The notes under the pieces are model-generated. The model was not told the origin of the DNA, did no database searches, and saw only the letters and a list, made by a program, of their open reading frames with translations. A stretch of DNA of 64,000 bases from Antarctobacter aquimaris (GTDB lineage: Bacteria > Pseudomonadota > Alphaproteobacteria > Rhodobacterales > Rhodobacteraceae): the NCBI RefSeq assembly GCF_900184945.1, contig NZ_FXYF01000008.1, positions 62,001 to 126,000 of the forward strand. Reading direction: 5' to 3'. This document shows positions 53,811-61,518 of the stretch, piece by piece; within the stretch, counting starts at the first letter, position 1; every line of letters begins with the position of its first letter. The position numbers were made by a program, and so were the translations under genes.

Positions 53811-54794
53811 ATGCGCGCCATGGTCTTTGACGGCACATCGCCACGCCTGACGCTGCGCGAGATGCCACAGCCTCGGCCCGCCCCCGCGCAGGTTCTGATC
53901 CGGGTGGAGGCTTGCGGCGTCTGCCGCACCGACCTGCACGTGGTCGACGGCGACCTCACCGCGCCCAGGCTGCCGCTGATCCCGGGGCATGAGATCGTCG
54001 GACGGGTGGCGGGCCTGGGGGCAGATGTCACCTGGCTGCGTGTCGGACAGCGGGTCGGCGTGCCCTGGCTGGGGCACACCTGCGGCTGCTGCCGCTTCTG
54101 CGCGGAGCGCAGCGAAAACCTCTGCGATGCGCCGGGATTTACCGGCTACACGCTGGACGGCGGCTATGCCGAGGCCTGCGTGGCCGACGCGCGCTTTGTC
54201 TTTCCGTTGCCGGAGAAGGACGACCCCGCCGCACTGGCACCGCTGCTCTGTGCCGGGCTGATCGGCTACCGGTCCTATCGCCTGTGCGGCCCGGTGCGGA
54301 CGCTGGGCCTCTACGGCTTTGGCGCGGCGGCGCATATCCTGTGCCAGTTGGCGGTGCACCAGGGCGTGACGGTGCATGCCTTCACGCGGCCCGGCGACAC
54401 CGCGGCCCAGGATTTTGCCCGCAGCCTGGGCGCGGCCTGGGCCGGCGACTCGACCGATCCCGCACCCGAACCGCTGGACGCGGCGATCCTCTTTGCCCCG
54501 GTGGGCGCGCTGGTGCCGCAGGCGTTGAAGGCGGTGCGCAAGGGCGGCCGTGTCGTCTGTGGCGGCATCCACATGAGCGACATTCCCGGCTTTGCCTATG
54601 CCGACCTCTGGCAGGAACGGTCGATCCTGTCGGTCGCCAACCGCACCCGCGCGGATGGCGAGGCGTTCTTTCCGCTGGCACGCGCCGCCGGGGTGCGCTG
54701 CGAGACGGTGACCTACCCGCTGGAGCGCGCCAACGACGCGCTGGAGGACCTGCGGTCAGGCCGGTTGCAGGGCGCGGCTGTGCTGCTGCCCTGA
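53811..54794 (+). CDS. Zinc-dependent alcohol dehydrogenase
   Basis: This is a 327-residue medium-chain dehydrogenase. The catalytic zinc ligands are Cys38 (ACGVCRTDLH), His60-Glu61 (PGHE) and a later Cys. The structural zinc site lies in TCGCCRFCAERSENLC (Cys91, 94, 97, 105). The NAD(P) loop is LYGFGAAAH. The pattern fits the AdhA/YogA-like group that reduces aldehydes or oxidises ethanol and other short alcohols. GGGGGA precedes the ATG at 53811. With an FNR box upstream, a role in fermentative or micro-oxic redox balance is likely. Confidence 0.92.
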   Translation: MRAMVFDGTSPRLTLREMPQPRPAPAQVLIRVEACGVCRTDLHVVDGDLTAPRLPLIPGHEIVGRVAGLGADVTWLRVGQRVGVPWLGHTCGCCRFCAERSENLCDAPGFTGYTLDGGYAEACVADARFVFPLPEKDDPAALAPLLCAGLIGYRSYRLCGPVRTLGLYGFGAAAHILCQLAVHQGVTVHAFTRPGDTAAQDFARSLGAAWAGDSTDPAPEPLDAAILFAPVGALVPQALKAVRKGGRVVCGGIHMSDIPGFAYADLWQERSILSVANRTRADGEAFFPLARAAGVRCETVTYPLERANDALEDLRSGRLQGAAVLLP

Positions 54795-54843
54795 ATGGCG
54801 AAGCTGAAGAACGCCCCGCAACCGACTGAAAAGGCGAACCCTC

Positions 54844-57800
54844 TCAGGCTTTGGCCTGCTTCTTCGCGGCGCTGAGGATGTCCGCCAGGTCGCGGGCGAT
54901 GGCAAAGGCCCCCTGGATCTTGTCCTTTTCGCGGGTCCAGTCGCGGCGGATGACGATCTTGTTGTCCTTGACCTTGGCCAGCCCGTTCTGATCCTTGAGG
55001 AATTCCACCAGCCCCTGCGGCGAGGCGAACTTGTCGTTGTGGAACTGGATGACCGCCCCCTTGGGTCCGCCGTCCAGCTTGGCGATTCCGGCTTTCTTGC
55101 ACATGGCCTTGATCCGGACGACCAGCAGCAGGGTGTTCACCTCGCGCGGCAGCTTGCCGAAACGGTCGATCAGCTCGGCGGCAAAGCCTTCCAGCTCCAC
55201 CTTGGTGGTGAGGTTCGACAGCCGCCGGTAGAGGCCCAGCCGCACGTCCAGGTCGGGCACGTAGTCCTCGGGGATCAGCACCGGCACGCCCAGGTTGATC
55301 GTCGGCGCCCATTGCCCGTCGGCCTCGGCCAGCCCTTCCATCTCGCCGGCGCGGATCTTGGCGATCGCCTCCTCCAGCATCGACTGGTAGAGTTCATACC
55401 CCACGTCGCGCATCTGGCCGGACTGTTCCTCGCCCAGCAGGTTGCCCGCGCCGCGAATGTCGAGGTCCTGCGAAGCCAGCGAAAAGCCTGCCCCCAGCGT
55501 GTCGATCGCGCCCAGCACGCGCAGCCGTTTTTCCGCCGTCACGGTCAGCTTGGTGCGCGGCTTGGTGGTCAGGTAGCAATAGGCGCGGGTCTTGGCGCGG
55601 CCAACCCGGCCGCGTATCTGGTAGAGCTGCGACAGGCCGTACATGTCGGCCTTGTGCACGATCATCGTGTTGGCGGTGGGGATATCGAGGCCGGATTCGA
55701 CGATGGTGGTGGCCAGCAGCACGTCGTACTTGCCGTCGTAGAACGCGTTCATGCGCTCGTCGAGGTCGCCCGCCGCCATCTGGCCGTGGGCGACGACGTA
55801 GGTCACCTCGGGCACCTGGTCGCGCAGGAACTCCTCGACCTCGGGCAGGTCGGTCAGGCGCGGCACCACGAAAAAGGACTGCCCGCCCCGGTAATGTTCG
55901 CGCAGCAGCGCCTCGCGGATCGTCACGGGGTCGAACTCCGACACATAGGTGCGGATCGACAGCCGGTCGACCGGCGGCGTGCCGATGATCGAGAGATCCC
56001 GCACACCGGTCAGCGACAGTTGCAGCGTGCGCGGGATCGGCGTCGCGGTCAGGGTCAGCACGTGGATGTCGCTGCGCAACTGCTTCAGCCGTTCCTTGTG
56101 CTGCACGCCAAAGCGCTGTTCCTCGTCGATGATCAGCAGCCCGAGGTTGTTGAAGCGGATGCCCTTGGCCAGCAGCGCATGGGTGCCGACCGCGATGTCC
56201 ACCGTGCCCTTGGCGATGCCCTCGCGGGTCAGCGCCGCCTGCCGGCTGCCGACAAAGCGCGACAGCGGCGCCACCTGCACCGGAAAGCCGCGAAACCGCT
56301 CGGCAAAGCCGTTGTAATGCTGGCGGGCCAGCAGCGTGGTGGGCGCGATCACCGCCACCTGCACGCCCGACATGGCCGCGACAAAGGCCGCGCGCATGGC
56401 GACCTCGGTCTTGCCAAAGCCGACGTCGCCGCAGATCAGCCGGTCCATCGGCATGCCGGAATGCATGTCCTCCATGACATCCTCGATCGCCTTCAGCTGA
56501 TCGTCGGTCTCCTGGTAGGGGAACCGCGCGGCGAAGGAGTCATAGGCCCCCGGTGGCGGGTCCATGATCGGCGCTTTGCGCAGCGCGCGTTCGGCGGCGA
56601 TGCGGATCAGCCGGTCCGCCATGTCGCGGATGCGCTGCTTGAGCTTGGCCTTCTTGGCCTGCCAGGCGCCACCGCCCAGCTTGTCCAGCAGGCCTTCCTC
56701 GTGGCCGTAACGGGACAGCAGTTCGATGTTCTCGACTGGCAGGTACAGCTTGGACCCTTCGGCGTATTCCAGCGTCAGGCATTCATGCGCCGCGCCCGCC
56801 GCCGTCACCACCTCGAGGCCGTGATAGCGGCCAATGCCGTGGTCGACGTGCACCACCAGGTCGCCGGGCGACAGCGACTGGTGCTCGGTCAGGAAGTTCT
56901 CGGCCTTGCGGCGCTTCTTGGGCTGACGGATCAGCCGGTCGCCCAGCACGTCCTGTTCCGAGATGACGGTCAGCCGCCCCTTGGGGCCTGCCGGCTCCCA
57001 CGGCGCATCAAAACCCGCCTCCAGCGACCAGACCGCCAGGTGCAACCCGCGCTTGCCGATGCGGGTGCCGTTGGCGACGGGGATCGCCTCGGCCAGTCCC
57101 TCGTCCTCGATCAGGCCGGTCAGGCGCTCGCGCGCGCCCTCGGAATAGGAGGCGATCAGCACCGGGCCGTCCTGCATCCGCGCCTTCACATGCGCCGCCA
57201 AGGCTCCGAAAAGGCTGATGCTTTCCTGCTGGCGCTCGGGGGCGAAATTGCGCCCGATGCGCCCGCCCGCGTCCACCACGCCCGGCCCGCTGGCCTGCGG
57301 CAGCGGGTGGAACTGCACCACCCGGCGGCCGTCCACAGCCCTCTCCCAGGCGGCATCGTCCATGTACAGCAAACCCGGCGGGATCGGCTTGTAGACCGTG
57401 CTGCCCAGCGACTTCTTCTGGTTCAGGGCGTGGCGGCGGGCGTCGTACTGATCGGCAATGCTGTCCCAGCGCGACAGCCGCGAGGGCGTCAGCTGATCGT
57501 CCAGGCAGACCGGCGCGCCGGGCAGGTAGTCGAACAGGGTTTCCAGTTTCTCATGAAAAAACGGCAGCCAGTGTTCGACCCCGGCGTGCTTGCGCCCCGC
57601 GCTGACCGCCTCGTAGAGCGGATCGTCGGTGCCCGCCGCGCCGAACTCGATCCGGTAGTTCTGGCGGAACCGGGTGATGGCGCTGTCGTCCAGGATCACC
57701 TCGGACACGGGCGCGAGTTCGACCAGCTCCAGCTTTTCGGTGGTGCGTTGCGAGGCCGGGTCAAAGCGGCGCGCGCCGTCCAGCACGTCGCCGAAGAAAT

Positions 57801-58323
57801 CCAGCCGCACCGGCCCGCCCTCACCCGGCGGGTAGATGTCGATGATGCCGCCGCGAATGGCGTAGTCGCCCGGCTCGGTCACCGTGGAGGCCAGCGAAAA
57901 GCCCATGCGCACCAGGAAGTTGCGCAGCGCCTCTTCGTTGACACGGTCGCCGACGCGGGCGGTAAAGGCCACCTCGCGCAGCACGCCCCGCGCGGGCACG
58001 TACTGCATCGCCGCGGAAAGCGTGGTCAGCAGGATATAGCGCGCCGGCATGCCGTGCACGAGGCCCGCCAGCGTCGCCATCCGCGCGGCGGAGATGTCGG
58101 CATTGGGCGACACCCGGTCATAGGGCAGGCAGTCCCAGGCCGGAAAGATCACCACCGGCATGTTGGGCGCAAAGAACGCCAGCGCATCGCGCAGCGCCGC
58201 GAGGCGCCGGTCGTCGCGGGCGACATGCACCACCGGGCCGCCGGCCCGTTCCACCTCGCGCAGGAGCAGGCGGGCGTCATGCCCCTCGGGCGCGCCGCCC
58301 ATGATGATGCGTTCATTCGTCAT
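54844..58323 (-). CDS. mfd: Transcription-repair coupling factor
   Basis: This 1159-residue ATP-dependent translocase removes RNA polymerase stalled at DNA lesions and recruits UvrA. In order it has a UvrB-like N-terminal region (PAWDCLPYDRVSPN), the polymerase-interacting domain (about 480-550; LVVHVDHGIGRYHGLE), and the helicase with Walker A GDVGFGKTE (about residue 632) and IIDEEQRFGV (about 732). The translocation motif and the C-terminal TRCF domain follow. The length is typical. The ATG at 58323 begins MTNERIIMGG. It is separated from the next upstream gene by 50 bases. Confidence 0.97.
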   Translation of the reverse strand: MTNERIIMGGAPEGHDARLLLREVERAGGPVVHVARDDRRLAALRDALAFFAPNMPVVIFPAWDCLPYDRVSPNADISAARMATLAGLVHGMPARYILLTTLSAAMQYVPARGVLREVAFTARVGDRVNEEALRNFLVRMGFSLASTVTEPGDYAIRGGIIDIYPPGEGGPVRLDFFGDVLDGARRFDPASQRTTEKLELVELAPVSEVILDDSAITRFRQNYRIEFGAAGTDDPLYEAVSAGRKHAGVEHWLPFFHEKLETLFDYLPGAPVCLDDQLTPSRLSRWDSIADQYDARRHALNQKKSLGSTVYKPIPPGLLYMDDAAWERAVDGRRVVQFHPLPQASGPGVVDAGGRIGRNFAPERQQESISLFGALAAHVKARMQDGPVLIASYSEGARERLTGLIEDEGLAEAIPVANGTRIGKRGLHLAVWSLEAGFDAPWEPAGPKGRLTVISEQDVLGDRLIRQPKKRRKAENFLTEHQSLSPGDLVVHVDHGIGRYHGLEVVTAAGAAHECLTLEYAEGSKLYLPVENIELLSRYGHEEGLLDKLGGGAWQAKKAKLKQRIRDMADRLIRIAAERALRKAPIMDPPPGAYDSFAARFPYQETDDQLKAIEDVMEDMHSGMPMDRLICGDVGFGKTEVAMRAAFVAAMSGVQVAVIAPTTLLARQHYNGFAERFRGFPVQVAPLSRFVGSRQAALTREGIAKGTVDIAVGTHALLAKGIRFNNLGLLIIDEEQRFGVQHKERLKQLRSDIHVLTLTATPIPRTLQLSLTGVRDLSIIGTPPVDRLSIRTYVSEFDPVTIREALLREHYRGGQSFFVVPRLTDLPEVEEFLRDQVPEVTYVVAHGQMAAGDLDERMNAFYDGKYDVLLATTIVESGLDIPTANTMIVHKADMYGLSQLYQIRGRVGRAKTRAYCYLTTKPRTKLTVTAEKRLRVLGAIDTLGAGFSLASQDLDIRGAGNLLGEEQSGQMRDVGYELYQSMLEEAIAKIRAGEMEGLAEADGQWAPTINLGVPVLIPEDYVPDLDVRLGLYRRLSNLTTKVELEGFAAELIDRFGKLPREVNTLLLVVRIKAMCKKAGIAKLDGGPKGAVIQFHNDKFASPQGLVEFLKDQNGLAKVKDNKIVIRRDWTREKDKIQGAFAIARDLADILSAAKKQAKA

Positions 58324-58373
58324 GTTGGCTCACATGGCGCGGTCGGCGCGGCGCGTCAACCGGCCGGAGTGGA

Positions 58374-58895
58374 TCAGAACACCAGCACGGTCATGTTCAC
58401 GAACATGCCCCAGAGCGCGGTGACGAAGATCGACACGACGCCGATCAGCTGGGTCAGCATCCGGTGGATCCGCAGCCGGCGCCACAGCGGCTCGCCAGAG
58501 TCCTCGCCGCCCTTGATGCGGCGGGCCGAAGCAAGGCTGAGCAGCGCCACCAGCGTCATCGGAAAGGCCAGCAGGAACACCGCCTGCGCCCATTCCAGCC
58601 AGTAGACGAAGCCCAACAGCGCCATTCCCGTCAGGAAGGCCGAGCCGAGCGCGACCAGCCACAGACCGGACTCCTGGGCGATGAACAGCAGGCGGTTGGT
58701 GTTGATGCGCACCAGGTCTTCGAGGTCCTGCTCGGCCTGCCCTCCGACGCGCCGCGCGCGCGCGACCATGTCGTAGGGCACCCCCAGCACCCAGTGACTG
58801 GTCGAGGACCACAGCACCGCCAGCATGATCCAGAACCAGAGGTTCGAAAACGACCTGAGGTCGATCACTTCGAAGACCGTGCTGTACCAGTCCAA
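58374..58895 (-). CDS. Membrane protein of unknown function, roseobacter-typical
   Basis: This is a 173-residue protein with about four hydrophobic segments and charged loops (ARARRVGGQAEQDLEDLVRIN, ASARRIKGGEDSG). The start is inferred as TTG at 58895 (MDWYSTVFEVIDL), preceded by AGGAAAAG; upstream codons look non-coding. Similar proteins in Rhodobacteraceae are sometimes labelled a component of the SufBCD complex, but nothing here supports an iron-sulfur role. It lies upstream of mfd on the same strand and divergent from hemB. Confidence 0.75.
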   Translation of the reverse strand: MDWYSTVFEVIDLRSFSNLWFWIMLAVLWSSTSHWVLGVPYDMVARARRVGGQAEQDLEDLVRINTNRLLFIAQESGLWLVALGSAFLTGMALLGFVYWLEWAQAVFLLAFPMTLVALLSLASARRIKGGEDSGEPLWRRLRIHRMLTQLIGVVSIFVTALWGMFVNMTVLVF

Positions 58896-59026
58896 TAGTC
58901 CGCTCTTTTCCTGACCGCGCCTGTCGCGCGCCCCGCTTATCGCGCCTGCCCCGGGCCTCTGCAATGGGCCTTGTGGCCTGACCGCTTCCGTGTCACCCAA
59001 AGGTGACGCCGAGACGGAGCCAGATC

Positions 59027-60025
59027 ATGCAACCGACCCTTGCCCCCTTTCCCGCGACCCGCCTGCGCCGGCTGCGCCGCACCCCCGCGATCCGCGCGCT
59101 GGTGCAGGAAACCACGCTGAGCCCGGCCGATTTCATCTGGCCGGTCTTCGTCCGTGACGGCGAAGGTATGGTCGAGCCGATCCATTCCATGCCGGGGGTG
59201 AACCGGCTGTCTGTGGACAAGGTGGTGGAGGCCGCGCGCGAGGCTCATGCCCTGGGTATCCCGGCGATCTGCCTGTTTCCCTACACCGACCCGCGCCTCA
59301 AGACTGAGGACTGCGCCGAGGCCTGGAATCCCGACAACCTGTCGAACCGCGCCACGCGGGCGATCAAGGCGGCGGTGCCCGAGATCGCGGTGATGACCGA
59401 CGTGGCGCTCGACCCATACAACATCAATGGCCACGACGGCTTTGTCGAGAACGGCGAGATCGTCAACGACCGCACGGTCGAGGCGCTGGTGAAACAGGCG
59501 CTGAGCCAGGCCGACGCGGGCGCCGACATCATCGGCCCCTCGGACATGATGGACGGCCGCATCGGCGCGCTGCGCGGGGCACTGGAGGACGCGGGGCACC
59601 AGCACGTGCTGCTGCTGAGCTATGCGGCGAAATACGCCTCGGCCTTTTACGGGCCGTTCCGCGACGCGGTGGGCGCCTCGGGCGCGCTGAAGGGCGACAA
59701 GAAGACCTACCAGCAGGATCCCGGCAACGCAGACGAGGCGATGCGCCTGATCGCGCGCGACCTGAACGAGGGCGCCGACATGGTCATGGTCAAGCCCGGC
59801 ATGCCCTATCTCGACATCTGCCGCCGCGCCAAGGAAATGTTCGGCGCGCCGACCTTTGCCTACCAGGTGTCGGGCGAATACGCGATGCTGGCGGGCGCGG
59901 GCGAACGCGGCTGGGTGGATGGCGAGAAGGTCATGCTGGAAAGCCTGATGAGCTTCAAGCGCGCGGGCTGCGACGGGGTGCTGACCTATTTCGCACCGGC
60001 CGCGGCGCGGCTGCTGAACGGCTGA
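59027..60025 (+). CDS. hemB: Porphobilinogen synthase (delta-aminolevulinic acid dehydratase)
   Basis: This enzyme condenses two 5-aminolevulinate molecules to porphobilinogen, the step after HemA. The 332-residue TIM-barrel protein has Schiff-base lysines Lys203 (SYAAKYAS) and Lys256 (VMVKPGMP). The metal site reads DVALDPYNINGHDG (about 125-138), with Asp in place of the Cys triad, so it is of the zinc-independent, Mg-stimulated type. The ATG at 59027 follows GGAG; an in-frame GTG at 59003 would add 8 residues. A strong double hairpin follows the stop. Confidence 0.97.
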   Translation: MQPTLAPFPATRLRRLRRTPAIRALVQETTLSPADFIWPVFVRDGEGMVEPIHSMPGVNRLSVDKVVEAAREAHALGIPAICLFPYTDPRLKTEDCAEAWNPDNLSNRATRAIKAAVPEIAVMTDVALDPYNINGHDGFVENGEIVNDRTVEALVKQALSQADAGADIIGPSDMMDGRIGALRGALEDAGHQHVLLLSYAAKYASAFYGPFRDAVGASGALKGDKKTYQQDPGNADEAMRLIARDLNEGADMVMVKPGMPYLDICRRAKEMFGAPTFAYQVSGEYAMLAGAGERGWVDGEKVMLESLMSFKRAGCDGVLTYFAPAAARLLNG

Positions 60026-60032
60026 GCCGGGC

Positions 60033-60082
60033 GCAAAATCCGCCCCGACGGATTTTGCAAAAGCCTTTCTCAAGGCTTTTGC
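60033..60082 (+). terminator. Overlapping double hairpin after hemB
   Basis: Two perfect stems share two bases. GCAAAATCCG (60033-60042) pairs with CGGATTTTGC (60049-60058), and GCAAAAGCCTT (60057-60067) pairs with AAGGCTTTTGC (60072-60082). The outer ends GCGCAAAA and TTTTGCGC are also complementary, so alternative folds exist. It begins 7 bases after the hemB stop and can act as a terminator in both directions. Confidence 0.75.
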
Positions 60083-60199
60083 GCGCAAACCCCCGCCGAT
60101 GATCTACAAGATGAGGTGACAACCCCTGTCGCCCCCCGTATATTGCGCCGCAACCGGCGGCACGGCCGGAAACGAGGCAATAGCAGGAACAGGCGCATC

Positions 60200-60754
60200 A
60201 TGACACTCACCAGACGCAATGTGACTTTCGCTCTCGGCGCGACGGCCCTCCTGGGTGCTTGCGCGAATGGGATCGGCAGCTCCGGCCCCGCCCGCATCGA
60301 CGCGCGGGTGGACGCAACCCTGTCGCAGCTCTATTCACAGTACCCCGCGACGCGCGACCTCGAGGCGAAATCCGCCGGCATGCTGGTCATGCCGCTTGTG
60401 ACCGAGGTCGGGCTTGGCCTGGGGGGCGGCTACGGTCGAGGCTCGCTGCGCATCAACGGCGCGACGGTGGACTATTATTCCGTGGCCAAGGCCTCGGGCG
60501 GGTTGCAGATCGGCGGGCAGCAGTACAGCCACGTGCTGTTCTTCATGACCAACGAGGCATTGCAGACCTTCCGCCGCTCGGGCGGTTACGCGGCGGGCGC
60601 CAACATCCTCTACGCCACCCCCGAACGGGGCGAGACGCTGGCCGCCGAGACGACGACGCAATTGGCGCCGGTGATCGCGGTGATCTTTGGCCAGTCCGGC
60701 CTGCGGGTCGGCGCGACGCTGGAAGGCGTGAAGTACTCACGCATCATCCCCTGA
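60200..60754 (+). CDS. SYLF-domain (YSC84-like) lipoprotein
   Basis: This is a 184-residue exported lipoprotein. The N-terminus MTLTRRNVTFALGATALLGAC combines a twin-arginine-like TRRNVTF with a lipobox, giving Cys21 as lipidated residue. The mature part is a SYLF/Ysc84 domain (about 40-184), with SAGMLVMPLVTEVGLGLGGG and YGRGSL in the glycine-rich segment; this domain binds phospholipid in eukaryotic relatives. The ATG at 60200 is preceded by CAGGAACAGGC. It stands alone, convergent with usg. Confidence 0.87.
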   Translation: MTLTRRNVTFALGATALLGACANGIGSSGPARIDARVDATLSQLYSQYPATRDLEAKSAGMLVMPLVTEVGLGLGGGYGRGSLRINGATVDYYSVAKASGGLQIGGQQYSHVLFFMTNEALQTFRRSGGYAAGANILYATPERGETLAAETTTQLAPVIAVIFGQSGLRVGATLEGVKYSRIIP

Positions 60755-60780
60755 CCTGACAGATGCTCGGGCGGCAGCGT

Positions 60781-60829
60781 GGGACCGGGGCTCTGCCCCG
60801 GACCCCGGGATATTTCTTTGCCAGAAGAA
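60781..60829 (-). repeat. Intergenic hairpin-ended repeat, copy 3 (inverted)
   Basis: Read on the minus strand the element gives CTTCTTCTGG, AAATATCCCGGGG and then the hairpin CCGGGGC/GCCCCGG (arms 60785-60791 and 60795-60801), the same block order as the copies at 19397 and 41544. It is 27 bases after the SYLF gene stop. Confidence 0.55.
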
Positions 60830-61054
60830 GCTGCAAGGGGTTTTTCCCAAGTCGCGCTGACGTGCGGGATGGGTCGTCAAGCAGGAAACTGCGACGGAAG
60901 AAGCCGAGAAGGTCTCCAACGGCGGATCGGGTGGGAGACCGCCGGCCCGCCCTTGGTTTTGGTGTGGATGTTTCGTTGGCCCGAGTTCCCTTTAGCGGGA
61001 CTTGGCCCCAGACCGGGTCCGGGACCAAGCGGGGCAGCGCCCCTGCCTCCCGGC
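60830..61054. other. Structured non-coding gap between the SYLF gene and usg
   Basis: No gene is supported here. It holds several hairpins, notably GGTCTCC (60911-60917) with GGAGACC (60934-60940), and ends in a GGGGCAGCGCCCC palindrome close to the usg stop. It probably contains terminators for both convergent genes. Confidence 0.45.
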
Positions 61055-61324
61055 TCAGTGATATCGGAACTCGCCCACCACGTTGCGCCATTCGCCAGGC
61101 GAGATCATCTTGCGGTGGGTGAAGCGCACCGAGTGCAGCGGACCTTCGATCGTGTCCTGCCAGAACTCGATGAAGCCGAACAGCTTGGGGTGATCCGGCG
61201 CAAGGTCGTATTCCTGCCAGATGAAGGTGTTCAGCACGTGTTTGTAATCGGGCATGCGATAGAAGAATTCCGCGGTGGTCAGCCCGTATCCCTTGAGCAT
61301 CATTTCCGTTTCGGACGCCTGCAT
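61055..61324 (-). CDS. usg: Usg family protein
   Basis: This is an 89-residue protein of the alphaproteobacterial Usg family (named for its place near trpF in some genomes). Hallmarks are MLKGYGLTTAEFFYRMPDY, FIWQEYDLAPDHPKL and RFTHRKMISPGEWR. The biochemical role is unknown, and the protein is small and soluble. The ATG at 61324 follows GAGGT. It is divergent from gyrA, with about 195 bases between. Confidence 0.9.
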   Translation of the reverse strand: MQASETEMMLKGYGLTTAEFFYRMPDYKHVLNTFIWQEYDLAPDHPKLFGFIEFWQDTIEGPLHSVRFTHRKMISPGEWRNVVGEFRYH

Positions 61325-61446
61325 CGTGTTTTACCTCGTGTTTCGACGCGTAAGACGATGCTGCCAAGAGAATCTTTACTTTTCAATAAAAACAGTGTGT
61401 TAGCACCCTGACCCGCTGGCTGCCAGCCGCCCGGGCACCCCCACCA

Positions 61447-61476
61447 TTGCACCCAATACCTAGTCTCTGATATAAG
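61447..61476 (+). promoter_or_regulatory. Possible gyrA promoter
   Basis: TTGCAC (61447-61452) and TATAAG (61471-61476) are spaced by 18 bases, 43 bases upstream of the gyrA start. The -10 box matches five of six consensus positions; the -35 box is weak. Confidence 0.4.
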
Positions 61477-61518
61477 CGGCTCAACAAGATATGGCAGATC
61501 AACCGACAGGCAGCATAC

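Noticed and set aside
55039-58605. A plus-strand open frame of 1188 codons opposite mfd
   Set aside because: It is a GC-driven shadow of mfd: its translation is His/Arg/Gln-rich without domains, whereas the minus strand encodes a complete Mfd.
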